From: an uncultured Clostridium sp.
GTDB taxonomy: Bacteria > Bacillota > Clostridia > TANB77 > CAG-508
Length of the DNA: 64,000 nucleotides
Assembly: GCA_900552555.1 (NCBI GenBank)
Contig: URZW01000004.1
Coordinates: 1-64,000 of the forward strand
Direction of reading: 5' to 3'
Positions within the stretch are counted from its first letter, which is position 1. Every line of letters begins with the position of its first letter. Both the position numbers and the translations under genes were made by a program. The notes under the pieces are model-generated. The model did not search any database. It was not told the origin of the DNA and worked only from the letters and a program-made list of their open reading frames with translations. Positions 34,371 through 43,887 of the stretch are shown piece by piece.

Positions 34371-35351
34371 TTATTCCGTTTTCCTATCTCTTGTCATCAA
34401 ATTTTTAACAGCTTCTTTTGGATCAAGATTTTCATACAAAACCTTATAAACAGTTTCAACTATCGGCATCTCTATATTATGTAATTTTCCAAGTTCATAA
34501 GCAACTTCGATATTATCAACACTTTCAATTACCATTCCAACTTCTTTCTTAGTTTCTTCAAGTGATTTTCCTTGTCCTATTAAATATCCAGCTTTTCTAT
34601 TTCTACTATGTTCACTCAAACAAGTAACTATCAAATCTCCAAGTCCACTCAATCCATAAAATGTTTCTTCTTTTCCTCCAAGTTCAACACCTAAACGAAC
34701 AATTTCCTTTAAGCCTCTTGTTATTAATGCTGCAAAGCTGTTATCTCCTAAGCCAATTCCAGCTGCCGCACCTGAACAAAATGCAATTATATTTTTTAAT
34801 GCTCCACCAAGTTCTACACCTTTTACATCATTTGATGTATATATTCTCATTTTTTCTGACATAAATGCGTCTTGTACCATTTTTAATATATTTTGATGTT
34901 TTGATGCAATTACTAGTGCTGTTGGTATTGCTATTGAAACCTCTTCTGCATGACTTGGTCCAGATAATGCACCAACTTTTGCTGTTGGCATTTCTTCCAA
35001 AATAACTTCATCCAATGTTTCCAAAGTTTCTTTTTCAAAACCTTTTGAACATATTATTACTGGCTTATTTCCAACATACTGTTTATATTGTTTAAATATA
35101 TTTCTTGTGAATTTTGATGGTGTAACATGTAAAATCATTTTACTATCTTTTATTACCTCTTCGAAATCAGTTGAACAGCTAATATTTTCTGATAATTCCA
35201 CACCAGGCAAGAATTTGCATTTTCTTTCATTATTTATTAAATCTCTTTCTTCTTCCATAAAAGACCATATTTTTACATTGTTTCCAACACTTGCAAGATG
35301 TATTGCTAATGCAACTCCCCAGCTTCCGCTTCCAATTATTGCAATATTCAT
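34371..35351 (-). CDS. gpsA: Glycerol-3-phosphate dehydrogenase, NAD(P)+
   Basis: Makes sn-glycerol 3-phosphate for phospholipids. The 326 residues carry the Rossmann start GSGSWGVALAIHLA (about 7-20) and the catalytic Lys in GALKNIIAFCSG. GLGDLIVTCLSEHSRNRKAG is also typical (given by position, about 240-260). Start ATG follows GGAGG. It is the third gene of the der-plsY-gpsA set. Confidence 0.95.
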   Translation of the reverse strand: MNIAIIGSGSWGVALAIHLASVGNNVKIWSFMEEERDLINNERKCKFLPGVELSENISCSTDFEEVIKDSKMILHVTPSKFTRNIFKQYKQYVGNKPVIICSKGFEKETLETLDEVILEEMPTAKVGALSGPSHAEEVSIAIPTALVIASKHQNILKMVQDAFMSEKMRIYTSNDVKGVELGGALKNIIAFCSGAAAGIGLGDNSFAALITRGLKEIVRLGVELGGKEETFYGLSGLGDLIVTCLSEHSRNRKAGYLIGQGKSLEETKKEVGMVIESVDNIEVAYELGKLHNIEMPIVETVYKVLYENLDPKEAVKNLMTRDRKTE

Positions 35352-35394
35352 AAATTATACTACCTCCTTTATCTTTTGTGTCCTTTTTGGTATC

Positions 35395-35430
35395 AATGTC
35401 CTTTTCAGAACAGTCTCCAAATGGACATTT
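35395..35430. repeat. Palindromic GGGGACGGTTCT-type repeat
   Basis: AATGTCCTTTTCAGAAC and the arm ending GGACATTT pair imperfectly. The middle, CAGAACAGTCTCC, is a diverged form of CAGAACCGTCCCC. It lies between gpsA and plsY. Confidence 0.65.
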
Positions 35431-36076
35431 ATTTTGTTCCCTTAAAACTTAATTTATTTTCTGTTCCGCTTAAAATTCTTTTAATATTACTTCTATGATT
35501 ATATAAAACAATTATAGCTAATATTACACTATAAACAAAATAAACTCTGCCACTTTTACCATCTGTTAAAACAGTATAATGTTGATTTATGAATAATGTT
35601 AAAACTGGGAATAAAACAGCAGCTGCACATGAACCTAAAGATACCATTCTTGTTAATGCCATTAAAACAACTGCAAATACTAAACAAATTAATCCTATTT
35701 GCCAGTTACTCATAAGTAAAACTCCAAGTGATGTTGCTACACCTTTTCCACCTTTAAATCCAAAGAATATTGGAAATGTATGTCCTAAAACAACTGCAAT
35801 TCCTGCTATTTGTAAAAGTAATTCCCTGTCTAAATTTTTTGCAATATTTCCTACTATTATTGCAATTACTATAGAAACAACTCCCTTTAAAATATCACAT
35901 ACTAATGTAATTACTGCAGCTTTTTTTCCAACTGAACGCAACATGTTAGTTGTTCCTGCATTTCCACTTCCTTTTTCTCTTACATCAAATCCTGCCATTT
36001 TTTTGCTTATTAATACTGAAAAATTTATGCTACCTATTAGGTATGCTATTACTGCTACTATTATGTATGCTGCCAT
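35429..36076 (-). CDS. plsY: Acyl-phosphate glycerol-3-phosphate acyltransferase
   Basis: A 215-residue membrane acyltransferase that makes lysophosphatidate. Five or more hydrophobic segments cover the length. The family motifs are IGSINFSVLISK, GSGNAGTTNMLR and GFKGGKGVATSLG. It uses acyl-phosphate made by PlsX, whose gene is elsewhere. It is followed by gpsA, which supplies the glycerol phosphate, and preceded by der. Confidence 0.95.
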   Translation of the reverse strand: MAAYIIVAVIAYLIGSINFSVLISKKMAGFDVREKGSGNAGTTNMLRSVGKKAAVITLVCDILKGVVSIVIAIIVGNIAKNLDRELLLQIAGIAVVLGHTFPIFFGFKGGKGVATSLGVLLMSNWQIGLICLVFAVVLMALTRMVSLGSCAAAVLFPVLTLFINQHYTVLTDGKSGRVYFVYSVILAIIVLYNHRSNIKRILSGTENKLSFKGTK

Positions 36077-36143
36077 TATTTTTTACCTTCTTTCTAATTT
36101 ATCCACATTTTGAGTTAGAAAAAAATCAAATTTTTTCAACTCC

Positions 36144-37469
36144 CTATTCTTTTTCTCCTTTTTCTCTAACAATAATTCTAACCGGAGTACCCTCAAGTCC
36201 AAATTCTTTTCTAATTTGATTTACCAAATATCTTTGATAAGAAAAATGGAATAATTGTTTATTATTTACAAAAATAACAAATGTTGGTGGCTTTGTAGAA
36301 GCCTGTGTTCCATAATAGATTTTCAATCTTCTTCCCTTATCTGTTGGTGGTTGAACAATTGCTATTGCTTCATTTATTACTTGATTTAATACTGATGTTG
36401 ATACTCTTAACGCATTTTGTTTTGCAACATTATTTATCATGTCAAATAATTTGTCAACCCTTTGTCCAGTTTTTGCAGATATAAAAATCATTGGTGCATA
36501 TGATAAATATGATAATTTTTCATAAACTTCTTTTTTATATTTTTCTAGAGTTCCTGTTGTTTTTTCATATTCATCCCATTTGTTTACAACAATTATAACA
36601 CCTTTTCCAGCTTCATGAGCTTCACCTGCAATTTTTGCATCTTGGTCTGTTACACCATCATTTGCATCAATCATCATTAAACATACATCTGCTCTTTCAA
36701 CTGCTAATAAACTTCTTTGAACACTATATTTTTCAATTGATTCATTTACTTTTGCTTTTTTTCTAATACCTGCTGTATCTATTAAAACATATTTTCCATG
36801 TTCATTTTCGAATTGTGAATCTATTGCATCTCTAGTTGTTCCTGCAATGTTACTTACAATTGTTCTTTTTTCTCCTAAAATTTTGTTTATTAAAGAAGAT
36901 TTTCCAACATTTGGTTTTCCTATTACAGCAACTTTGATAATTTCTTCATCATCTTCTGAATCATCTTTTTCTGGAAAATGTTCATATATTGCGTCTAATA
37001 CATCACCTATTCCTAGAGCATTTGATGCTGATATTGGATATGGGTCACCTAATCCTAAATTATAAAATTCATATGCCTCTTGTCTGTCTTTTTCGTAATT
37101 ATCTGCTTTATTACATACTAAAACAATTGGTTTTCCTGACTTTTTAAGCATTAATGCAATTTCTCTATCAGCAGCTGTAACACCTTGTCTAATGTCTGTT
37201 AAAAAGATTATTACATCTGCCATTGATATTGCTAAATTTGCTTGTTCTCTCATTTGTGATAAGATTATATCTTCTGATTCTGGTTCGATACCACCTGTAT
37301 CTACTAATGTGAATTTTCTTCCACGCCAGTTTGTTTCTGCATATATTCTGTCTCTTGTTACACCTGGCGTGTCTTGTACTATTGATATTCTACTTCCTGC
37401 CAAATAGTTGAAAAATGTTGATTTTCCAACATTTGGTTTTCCTATTATTGCTACTATTGGTTTTGCCAT
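36144..37469 (-). CDS. der: Ribosome-assembly GTPase Der (EngA)
   Basis: A GTPase with two tandem G domains and a KH-like end, needed for 50S assembly. The P-loops are IGKPNVGKSTFF (near 9) and IGKPNVGKSSLI (near 183). The switches show DTPGVTRDR, VDTGGI, and GTTRDAID, with NKADN and NKWDE as G4. The 441 residues are typical. It is in the conserved der-plsY-gpsA order. Confidence 0.97.
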   Translation of the reverse strand: MAKPIVAIIGKPNVGKSTFFNYLAGSRISIVQDTPGVTRDRIYAETNWRGRKFTLVDTGGIEPESEDIILSQMREQANLAISMADVIIFLTDIRQGVTAADREIALMLKKSGKPIVLVCNKADNYEKDRQEAYEFYNLGLGDPYPISASNALGIGDVLDAIYEHFPEKDDSEDDEEIIKVAVIGKPNVGKSSLINKILGEKRTIVSNIAGTTRDAIDSQFENEHGKYVLIDTAGIRKKAKVNESIEKYSVQRSLLAVERADVCLMMIDANDGVTDQDAKIAGEAHEAGKGVIIVVNKWDEYEKTTGTLEKYKKEVYEKLSYLSYAPMIFISAKTGQRVDKLFDMINNVAKQNALRVSTSVLNQVINEAIAIVQPPTDKGRRLKIYYGTQASTKPPTFVIFVNNKQLFHFSYQRYLVNQIRKEFGLEGTPVRIIVREKGEKE

Positions 37470-37502
37470 TTTTTCTTCCTTTCTTTCATTTTATTTGCTA
37501 AT

Positions 37503-37540
37503 AAATGTCCCAAAAAGAACCGTCCCCAAAAGGACATTTT
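37503..37540. repeat. Palindromic GGGGACGGTTCT-type repeat
   Basis: AAATGTCC (37503-37510) and GGACATTT (37532-37539) are the arms; AGAACCGTCCCCAAAAGG, extending to 37540, is identical to the element in trmB over 25 bases. It touches the stop codon of the DUF2207 gene. Confidence 0.85.
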
Positions 37541-39473
37541 ATCTTCCGGCCTCCGCCACCACCGGCCACCGGCCAAATCCACCGCCTCCGGAGAAGCCAC
37601 CGCCGCCTCCTGAACCTGATGAATATGTTGAAGAATAAGTTGAATGTGCTGATTGTATAGATGAATCTATAGCACTTGAAAATCCAGCACTAAAGTTTGT
37701 GTTCATCATTATACTCATATAAGAATATGTTTCTATTCCATTTGTCATCTCTTCAAAATTTGGATATACCATTTTTAGTTGTTTAATAACCTTATCTGCT
37801 ACACCCATTACTGTTGCATATACTAAATATTTTTCCCATACAACTAATTCCGGAACTTCCCTTTTATCTAACATAGAAAATTCTTCCATAAAGACCTTTA
37901 AGCCTTTCCATTCAGCTTGTAAATCTGCTCCCTTTTGTGTAAGTGCACTTGATTTTTTCTGAATCTTCCAACACAAATTAGCATTAATTGCAGATATAAC
38001 TATTGCAACAATTGGTATTAAAGCAAATACAAACCAACATAAAACTATTATTAAAACTATATACCCTATTTTAGAATATGAATATTTTGAATAATCTGAA
38101 TATCCATCTAAATCTAAAATTTTATCATTATCAAGTTGTGTTTCTACACTCTTAAAAGTAGATGATAGTAAGCTTTCTACTTTTGAAGGATGTTCCTTTA
38201 TATAATTTTGTAATTCTTTTAATGTAATAACTTTCTTACTTCCAGCTGCACTTCTTATAAAAGTCATTATACGCTCTTCGCTTGGTTTTAATTCATCACT
38301 TACCTGTTTCAAAACATAAATATTTGTAACATCTTTGTTTTTCTCATTTTTTTCTAATTTTATATCTAAGTATTTCTTTAAAGTCAAATCCAACATTGTT
38401 GCTGAAAATATTTTTCCAAACTCTGATGAAGAAAATTGTGACCTTATTGGATTTAATATTCTCATTACTTCACCCGGAGTTGCATCTTCATCTGGAATAT
38501 CTCTAAAATATTTATATTGAGTTGATGCAACAACTTTTTCTTTGTTCTCAAGTTCTTTCAATTTTTCTTTATATTTCTTAGTTTGTTTAAGTTCTGCAAT
38601 AATCACTATTAAAAATATTGAACCAAATATTAAAATTAACATAGCAGAATAAAACCATTCAGAATTCTCATCTAACCAATTTTCTACTTTTCTTTTAGTA
38701 TTTGCTTTATTTGCCCATGTAGTTTCTTCTTTAACAGCCTTATCCAATATATCAGTTTGTTTAACTCTTCCAGTAGTATTAATTAAACTAGTTGGAAATA
38801 ATGTTCTTACTTCTACATATGTACCATTTTTAAATTGATTTATTACAAATTGAATTTCATTTGTATCAGTTGCATAAATTGTTCCATTTAATCCTGCAGT
38901 ATGTCCCCAAACTTTGATTTCGTCTTTATTCGATACATTTGATGGTAAATGCACTGTTCCAGTTATTTTACTTGCATTAATTTCAAAATCTTTACCAACA
39001 AATTGCCAATATAATTCAGCATAATCATTATATTTTGTTATTGCGTCCTTAACTGTATATGAAATTTGATATTTTTTATTTGCTGTTGTTGTGTCTAATC
39101 CAACACCCCAACCAATTTCAAAATTTCCATCATCATTATCAGTTCCATAATAATAACCATTTTGCACATGATATGCCCATTCATCTGTTTTCATAAAATT
39201 TGTAATTTGGTCTTCATTTGTAATATCTTTTACTGTTACATTTGATATACTTGAAAATTTGTTTTTATCTGTTTTAAATGATTTATATAATGTATTTGTG
39301 TATTGAACTGTTATATCCCAGGTTTCAACCACATCCATACTTCCATCATTTTTTATTTGTGCATTAAAGTCTAAATTGTTTAAATATAAACTTCCTGCAT
39401 TTGATTTTATTGTGCCAAACAGTATAAATAGTGCCAAAAAAATCGTTGTGATTAATACTTTTTTTATTTTCAT
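37539..39473 (-). CDS. DUF2207 family membrane protein
   Basis: The 644 residues have a signal peptide (1-25), an extracellular N-terminal domain (about 26-260, DVVETWDITVQY near the start), membrane segments at about 274-292 and 450-485, and a Gly-rich C-terminus (GSGGGGGFSGGGGFG). The membrane-plus-glycine-tail layout fits the DUF2207 family of Gram-positive surface or envelope proteins. The last ten residues (RWPVVAEAGR) are unlike the usual all-glycine end: the next frame gives GGGGGR instead, so a small frameshift is possible. GGGAG precedes the ATG. Role unknown. Confidence 0.75.
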   Translation of the reverse strand: MKIKKVLITTIFLALFILFGTIKSNAGSLYLNNLDFNAQIKNDGSMDVVETWDITVQYTNTLYKSFKTDKNKFSSISNVTVKDITNEDQITNFMKTDEWAYHVQNGYYYGTDNDDGNFEIGWGVGLDTTTANKKYQISYTVKDAITKYNDYAELYWQFVGKDFEINASKITGTVHLPSNVSNKDEIKVWGHTAGLNGTIYATDTNEIQFVINQFKNGTYVEVRTLFPTSLINTTGRVKQTDILDKAVKEETTWANKANTKRKVENWLDENSEWFYSAMLILIFGSIFLIVIIAELKQTKKYKEKLKELENKEKVVASTQYKYFRDIPDEDATPGEVMRILNPIRSQFSSSEFGKIFSATMLDLTLKKYLDIKLEKNEKNKDVTNIYVLKQVSDELKPSEERIMTFIRSAAGSKKVITLKELQNYIKEHPSKVESLLSSTFKSVETQLDNDKILDLDGYSDYSKYSYSKIGYIVLIIVLCWFVFALIPIVAIVISAINANLCWKIQKKSSALTQKGADLQAEWKGLKVFMEEFSMLDKREVPELVVWEKYLVYATVMGVADKVIKQLKMVYPNFEEMTNGIETYSYMSIMMNTNFSAGFSSAIDSSIQSAHSTYSSTYSSGSGGGGGFSGGGGFGRWPVVAEAGR

Positions 39474-39593
39474 TTTTCTCCCCTAACTGGTTTAAATGCA
39501 ATATTTGTAGTTTCAATTAAACCCACCATTATTTTACTATAATCGTTTTTAAATTGCAACAAAATATTTGTAATTGTATTAAAATTATGTTAT

Positions 39594-40076
39594 TATAATG
39601 TTGCAATTGCAGTTTGTATAAAAACAAATAATGTGTAAGGTGTTTCCTTTAGGGATATATATTTGATATTATATCCTGTTCATTACATTCAAAAAGAAGA
39701 TCTAACATAAAAAACTGAGCCTCTTTCACTCAGGCAAAAAATGTATATATGTATATGATTTTAAACTTTTCGAATGTGATTGGAGCAATATTAGAATTTC
39801 TTAAATAAATTTATGGAAAGAGTTCACGTCGAGCGAAGCGAGGACTAAGTGGAAATGTGCCATCAATTTATTTTAGAAATTCTTATATTGCGTATTGAAC
39901 CGAGAAAATGTTTAAAATCATATACATATATACATTTTTTCCGTGAACATTCCTCAGTTTTCTATTTAAGATTTTCTATTTTTCATTCCAATCAAGCGGA
40001 TATAATATCAAATATATATCCCTAAAGGAAACACCTTACACATCATTTATTTTATAACTGCAATTGTAATATTATA
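39594..40076. repeat. Very large imperfect inverted repeat (foldback), about 480 bases
   Basis: The sequence from 39594 is mirrored up to 40076, with the centre near 39835. Perfect parts include a 46-base match (39631-39676 with 39998-40043) and a 31-base match (39736-39766 with 39910-39940). A near-perfect inner part is AGAATTTCTTAAATAAA against the complement of 39868-39890, and the outer ends match around CAATTGCAG. The centre contains CGAGCGAAGCGAG. No reading frame is convincing. It fills most of the 640-base gap between the divergent DUF2207 gene and rqcH, whose promoter must lie in or beside it. Confidence 0.9.
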
Positions 40077-40113
40077 TTTACAATTTAAATAAAAAAGAAA
40101 AGGATGATGCGAA

Positions 40114-41886
40114 ATGGCATTTGACGGAATAGTCACAAAAGCAATAACAACAGAAATATCTCAACTTACAGGAGCACGCATAGACAAAGTTTTTGAACCA
40201 AATAAAAACACAATAATCTTAGGAATATATCAAAATGGAATAAACTATGCACTAAACATATGCATAGATGCACAATATTGTAGAATGAATTTAACAACAC
40301 ACCAAAAACCTAACCCACAGGTAGCCCCAAATTTTTGCATGTTATTACGAAAAAATTTAATCGGATTAAAATTAAAAAATGTAATAACATTTGACTTAGA
40401 AAGGTTAATAATACTTGAATTTGAAGGTTTTGATGAATTAGATGATATAATTTCTAAAAAGCTAGTAATCGAACTTATGGGAAAACACAGCAACATCATC
40501 TTATTGGATGATACAAATATAATTATCGATAGTTTAAGACATATCAAAGAATTAGATGAAAATTATAGAGATATTTTACCACATACCAAATATACCCTAC
40601 CAACATCTAAAAAATCAAATTTTCTTGAACTAAAAAATTTTGAAGATTTTAAAATTCATTTAAATTCTTCAATTTTAAAAAACGATAATACCCAAAGCAC
40701 AAATATATCGGACTTGAACGATTTGCCTATAAATATATCAAATACATTTAACGGAATCTCAAAAAACTTTATAAACGCTATAATAAAAAAATTAGAACTT
40801 AAAGATACAACCGATAAAGAACTTAAAAAAATATTTGATTATATAAATCAAATCATTACAAATATTGAGACCAACTATTTATCATTTAAAGAAATAAAAA
40901 ATTCTGATGGTACAGTAAAAGATTATTTTTTAATACCAGAGAAGAACTCAACTTCTCCCTTTAATTTAAACTTTTTCATTGATGATTTCTACTTTTATAA
41001 GGAATCAAATGAGCAATTTAAAAACTATCGAAACACACTTTTAAAGCTTATTTTAGACACTTTAAAAAAATACGAAAAAAGGCTTTATAATATTGATGAA
41101 AAGTTAAAAGAATGTGATGGAATGGATAAATACAGACTTTATGGCGAACTTATAACTTCAAATTTATACAGAATTCCTAATAAAAATGTTGAAAAAATCG
41201 AACTTGAAAATTACTATGATAACAATAATAAAATTACAATACAACTTGATAAACGTTTTTCTCCAAGTATTAACGCAAAAAGATTTTTCAAAAAATACTC
41301 TAAACTGAAAAATGCATTAATAGTCGTATCTGAGCAAAAAGCTGATACACTAAAAGAACTTGATTACATTGAAAGTGTTGTTTATGAATTAGAAAATTGC
41401 TCTACCATCGATGAAATCACATCTATTTATGAAGAAATTTCTGAAAATGATATATTTAAAGAACAAACTTCTTTAAGAACAAATAACAAAAAATCAAAAT
41501 TGAAGAAATCTAAATTAACAAAAAATAAAACTGTTTCTTTTAACCCTATCAAATATACTGTTGATGGATATACTGTTTTAGTTGGAAGAAATAATAAAGA
41601 GAATGATTATTTGACTTTAAAATTTGCAAATAAAAATGATATATGGTTTCATACTAAAGACTTTCATGGTAGTCACACAATCCTAAAAATTGATAATAAT
41701 TTACCTTATCCAAATAATGATATTCTTGTAAAAGTTGCCAAGCTTGCTGCAAAGCATAGTAAAGCACGAAATTCTTCTAATGTACCAGTTGATTATTGTG
41801 AAGTTAAATTTGTAAAAAAGCCTTCTGGTTCTAAGCCCGGAATGGTAGTCTATACTAATAATAAAACACTAAATGTTACTCCATAA
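40114..41886 (+). CDS. rqcH: Rqc2 homologue RqcH (NFACT family)
   Basis: Ribosome quality-control protein that adds alanine tails to nascent chains on split 50S subunits. The 590 residues have an NFACT-N domain (1-190), a helix-hairpin-helix region and a long coiled coil (about 290-450), and the NFACT-R end with NDIWFHTKDFHGSH and AAKHSKARNS. In Bacillus the active pair is Asp-Arg; here the matching site appears to be Glu96-Arg97, a conservative variant that I place by alignment only from memory. The end lacks the usual long basic tail. RBS AAAGGATGATGCGAA. Confidence 0.9.
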   Translation: MAFDGIVTKAITTEISQLTGARIDKVFEPNKNTIILGIYQNGINYALNICIDAQYCRMNLTTHQKPNPQVAPNFCMLLRKNLIGLKLKNVITFDLERLIILEFEGFDELDDIISKKLVIELMGKHSNIILLDDTNIIIDSLRHIKELDENYRDILPHTKYTLPTSKKSNFLELKNFEDFKIHLNSSILKNDNTQSTNISDLNDLPINISNTFNGISKNFINAIIKKLELKDTTDKELKKIFDYINQIITNIETNYLSFKEIKNSDGTVKDYFLIPEKNSTSPFNLNFFIDDFYFYKESNEQFKNYRNTLLKLILDTLKKYEKRLYNIDEKLKECDGMDKYRLYGELITSNLYRIPNKNVEKIELENYYDNNNKITIQLDKRFSPSINAKRFFKKYSKLKNALIVVSEQKADTLKELDYIESVVYELENCSTIDEITSIYEEISENDIFKEQTSLRTNNKKSKLKKSKLTKNKTVSFNPIKYTVDGYTVLVGRNNKENDYLTLKFANKNDIWFHTKDFHGSHTILKIDNNLPYPNNDILVKVAKLAAKHSKARNSSNVPVDYCEVKFVKKPSGSKPGMVVYTNNKTLNVTP

Positions 41887-41890
41887 CAAA

Positions 41891-41919
41891 ATAGAACAAA
41901 AGCGGACATTAATAACATT
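41891..41919. repeat. 29-base direct repeat, copy 1
   Basis: The 29 bases beginning ATAGAACAAAAGCGGACATT are found again at 43834-43862, both just outside genes (after rqcH and before the peroxiredoxin). Confidence 0.85.
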
Positions 41920-41926
41920 TAATATA

Positions 41927-41970
41927 AAAAAATCAGGATTAAAGGTCTAGCCCTCAATCCTGAATTTTTT
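41927..41970. terminator. Bidirectional terminator between rqcH and fba
   Basis: AAAAATCAGGATT pairs with AATCCTGAATTTTT (one mismatch) around a 15-base loop; T-runs lie on both sides. Confidence 0.8.
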
Positions 41971-42901
41971 ATGCTTTATTTGCTGAACCGAAAACATCAA
42001 CTATTTTATGTTTTACAGTTCCTTTTATTAATTCTCTTGCTTCACCTAAGTATTTTCTAGGGTCAAAAACATTTGGATTTTCAACAAATGTTTTTCTAAT
42101 TCCTGCAGTCATAGCAAGTCTTAAATCTGTATCTACATTTATTTTTGAAACACCTGAGATACTAGCTTCATGTAAAATTTCATCTGGAACACCTTTTGCT
42201 CCTGGTATATCTCCACCAAATTCATTACACATATTAACTAATTCAGGTATTACTGTTGAAGCACCATGTAAAACTATTGGTGTATTTGGTATTCTTTCTT
42301 TTACTTCTTTTAAAATATCAAATCTTAATTTTGCCTCACCTTTAAATTTGTAAGCTCCATGGCTTGTACCAATTGCAATTGCTAAAGAATCACAACCTGT
42401 TCTCTTTACAAATTCTTCAGCTTGTGCTGGGTCAGTATACATTGCATCATTTGCTGCTACATTTACATCGTCTTCGATTCCTGCTAATTTTCCAAGTTCA
42501 GCTTCTACTGGAACTCCATGTGCATGTGCGTAATCCACAACTTTTTTTGTTAAAGCTACATTTTCTTCAAAGTCATATTTTGAACCATCTATCATTACTG
42601 ATGTAAATCCATTATCGATACACATTTTTGCTGTTTCAAAATCTGGTCCATGGTCTAAGTGTATTGCTATTGGTATATTTGGATGCTCTTCTACCGCTGC
42701 TTTTACCATTTTCATTAAATAATTTATTCTTGCATATTTTATCGCACTTGATGATACTTGTAATATTACAGGTGAATTTGCTTCTGCTGCTGCATCTACA
42801 ATTCCTTGTATTATTTCCATGTTGTTTACATTAAATGCACCTATTGCATATCCTTCTTTCATTGATTTTTCAAACATTTCTTTTGTTGTTACTAATGCCA
42901 T
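41969..42901 (-). CDS. fba: Class II fructose-bisphosphate aldolase
   Basis: Zinc aldolase that splits fructose 1,6-bisphosphate. The 310 residues begin at the ATG at 42901 (TTAGGAGG upstream); a longer frame lacks a site. Metal and substrate motifs: IHLDHGPDFE (about 80-89), IGTSHGAYKF, and VLHGASTVIPE. The later NVDTDLRLAMT is also typical. This is the step after FruK or PfkA. Confidence 0.95.
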   Translation of the reverse strand: MALVTTKEMFEKSMKEGYAIGAFNVNNMEIIQGIVDAAAEANSPVILQVSSSAIKYARINYLMKMVKAAVEEHPNIPIAIHLDHGPDFETAKMCIDNGFTSVMIDGSKYDFEENVALTKKVVDYAHAHGVPVEAELGKLAGIEDDVNVAANDAMYTDPAQAEEFVKRTGCDSLAIAIGTSHGAYKFKGEAKLRFDILKEVKERIPNTPIVLHGASTVIPELVNMCNEFGGDIPGAKGVPDEILHEASISGVSKINVDTDLRLAMTAGIRKTFVENPNVFDPRKYLGEARELIKGTVKHKIVDVFGSANKA

Positions 42902-43065
42902 ATTAATTCCTCCTAACATTTTTATTGTTAACAAATTTTTCTTTTTTATTAACAATTATTTATTAATTTCAATGTTATTTTATTTCTAAAAATTTAATAT
43001 GTCAATAGTTTTTTTTAAGTTTTTTAGTGTACACTTGCTTTGCTAGTAACAATTCACAAAACTTT

Positions 43066-43665
43066 TTAAAGCTGCGAATTGTAACCTTCGCTATTTCTAT
43101 TAATCTTTTTATCTAATTCCCATTCTTCTTTTAATATAGAATATATGTATTTATCAATTTTCTTACCTTCATCATTAATTAACCTGTTTCTCAAAATTCC
43201 TTCTCTTGACATTCCAACATTTGTCAGTATATTATGAACCAATTTCGTGTCTCTTTCATTTCTATCATAAAATTTTGTTATTACTGTTTCATATTTTTCT
43301 TTTGAAAAAATATAATCTATTACAGTCTTTAACACCTCTTCCGGTGTACCATCTTCTCTATGTCCCTTTAAAAAGTAAAAAGTTAATTCTCTTTTTTTAT
43401 CTTTTATGATTCCAGTAGGTAATTTAATATATCCAATTATGTCTTGACTTTCTTTATCCTCTATAATCCAAAAAATAATTCCATCTTCATTTTCTTTTAA
43501 TATTGAATTAATTAACGCTTTAGCTTCTATTACATTTCTATAAAGTTTGTGTTCCTTATATTGTGCCATGTTTTCTTTATCTGTTCCCCATCTTTCATAT
43601 ATTTCCTCTGCATCATTCTCATTTGGTTTTCTTAGTATATACCTATCTGTTTCTAGTTGTTCCAT
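43066..43665 (-). CDS. RimJ/RimL-like GNAT acetyltransferase
   Basis: The 199 residues are of the ribosomal-protein acetyltransferase type: TDRYILRKPNENDAEEIY at the start (about 5-20), IIGYIKL in the core, and GMSREGILRNRLIN, the typical alpha-helix and loop near the end. The substrate could be a protein N-terminus or a small amine. The ATG at 43665 has GGAGG upstream. A weak hairpin TTACAATTC / GAATTGTTA overlaps its stop. Confidence 0.75.
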   Translation of the reverse strand: MEQLETDRYILRKPNENDAEEIYERWGTDKENMAQYKEHKLYRNVIEAKALINSILKENEDGIIFWIIEDKESQDIIGYIKLPTGIIKDKKRELTFYFLKGHREDGTPEEVLKTVIDYIFSKEKYETVITKFYDRNERDTKLVHNILTNVGMSREGILRNRLINDEGKKIDKYIYSILKEEWELDKKINRNSEGYNSQL

Positions 43666-43833
43666 TTTGCAACATCCTCCTTTATCTTTATATCTTTTAC
43701 TTTTTAGGTTTCAAATTATACTACTTTGAAATTATCGATAACGTTTTCTTTTACAAAATTGCATTTTTATTTTACAAAAAACATTCTATATTATAGAAAA
43801 TTGTTTGTAACTTTTTTTATTTTTTATAATATT

Positions 43834-43862
43834 ATAGAACAAAAGCGGACATTAATAACATT
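43834..43862. repeat. 29-base direct repeat, copy 2
   Basis: Identical to 41891-41919. It lies 25 bases before the peroxiredoxin start, in its presumed leader. Confidence 0.85.
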
Positions 43863-43887
43863 AAAAACCAGAAAGGAGTTTATTTTT

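Noticed and set aside
43726..43887. N-terminal extension of the peroxiredoxin
   Set aside because: The extension is Phe/Leu-rich noise without a ribosome binding site, and it contains the 29-base repeat. The ATG at 43888 has AAAGGAG and matches the family start.
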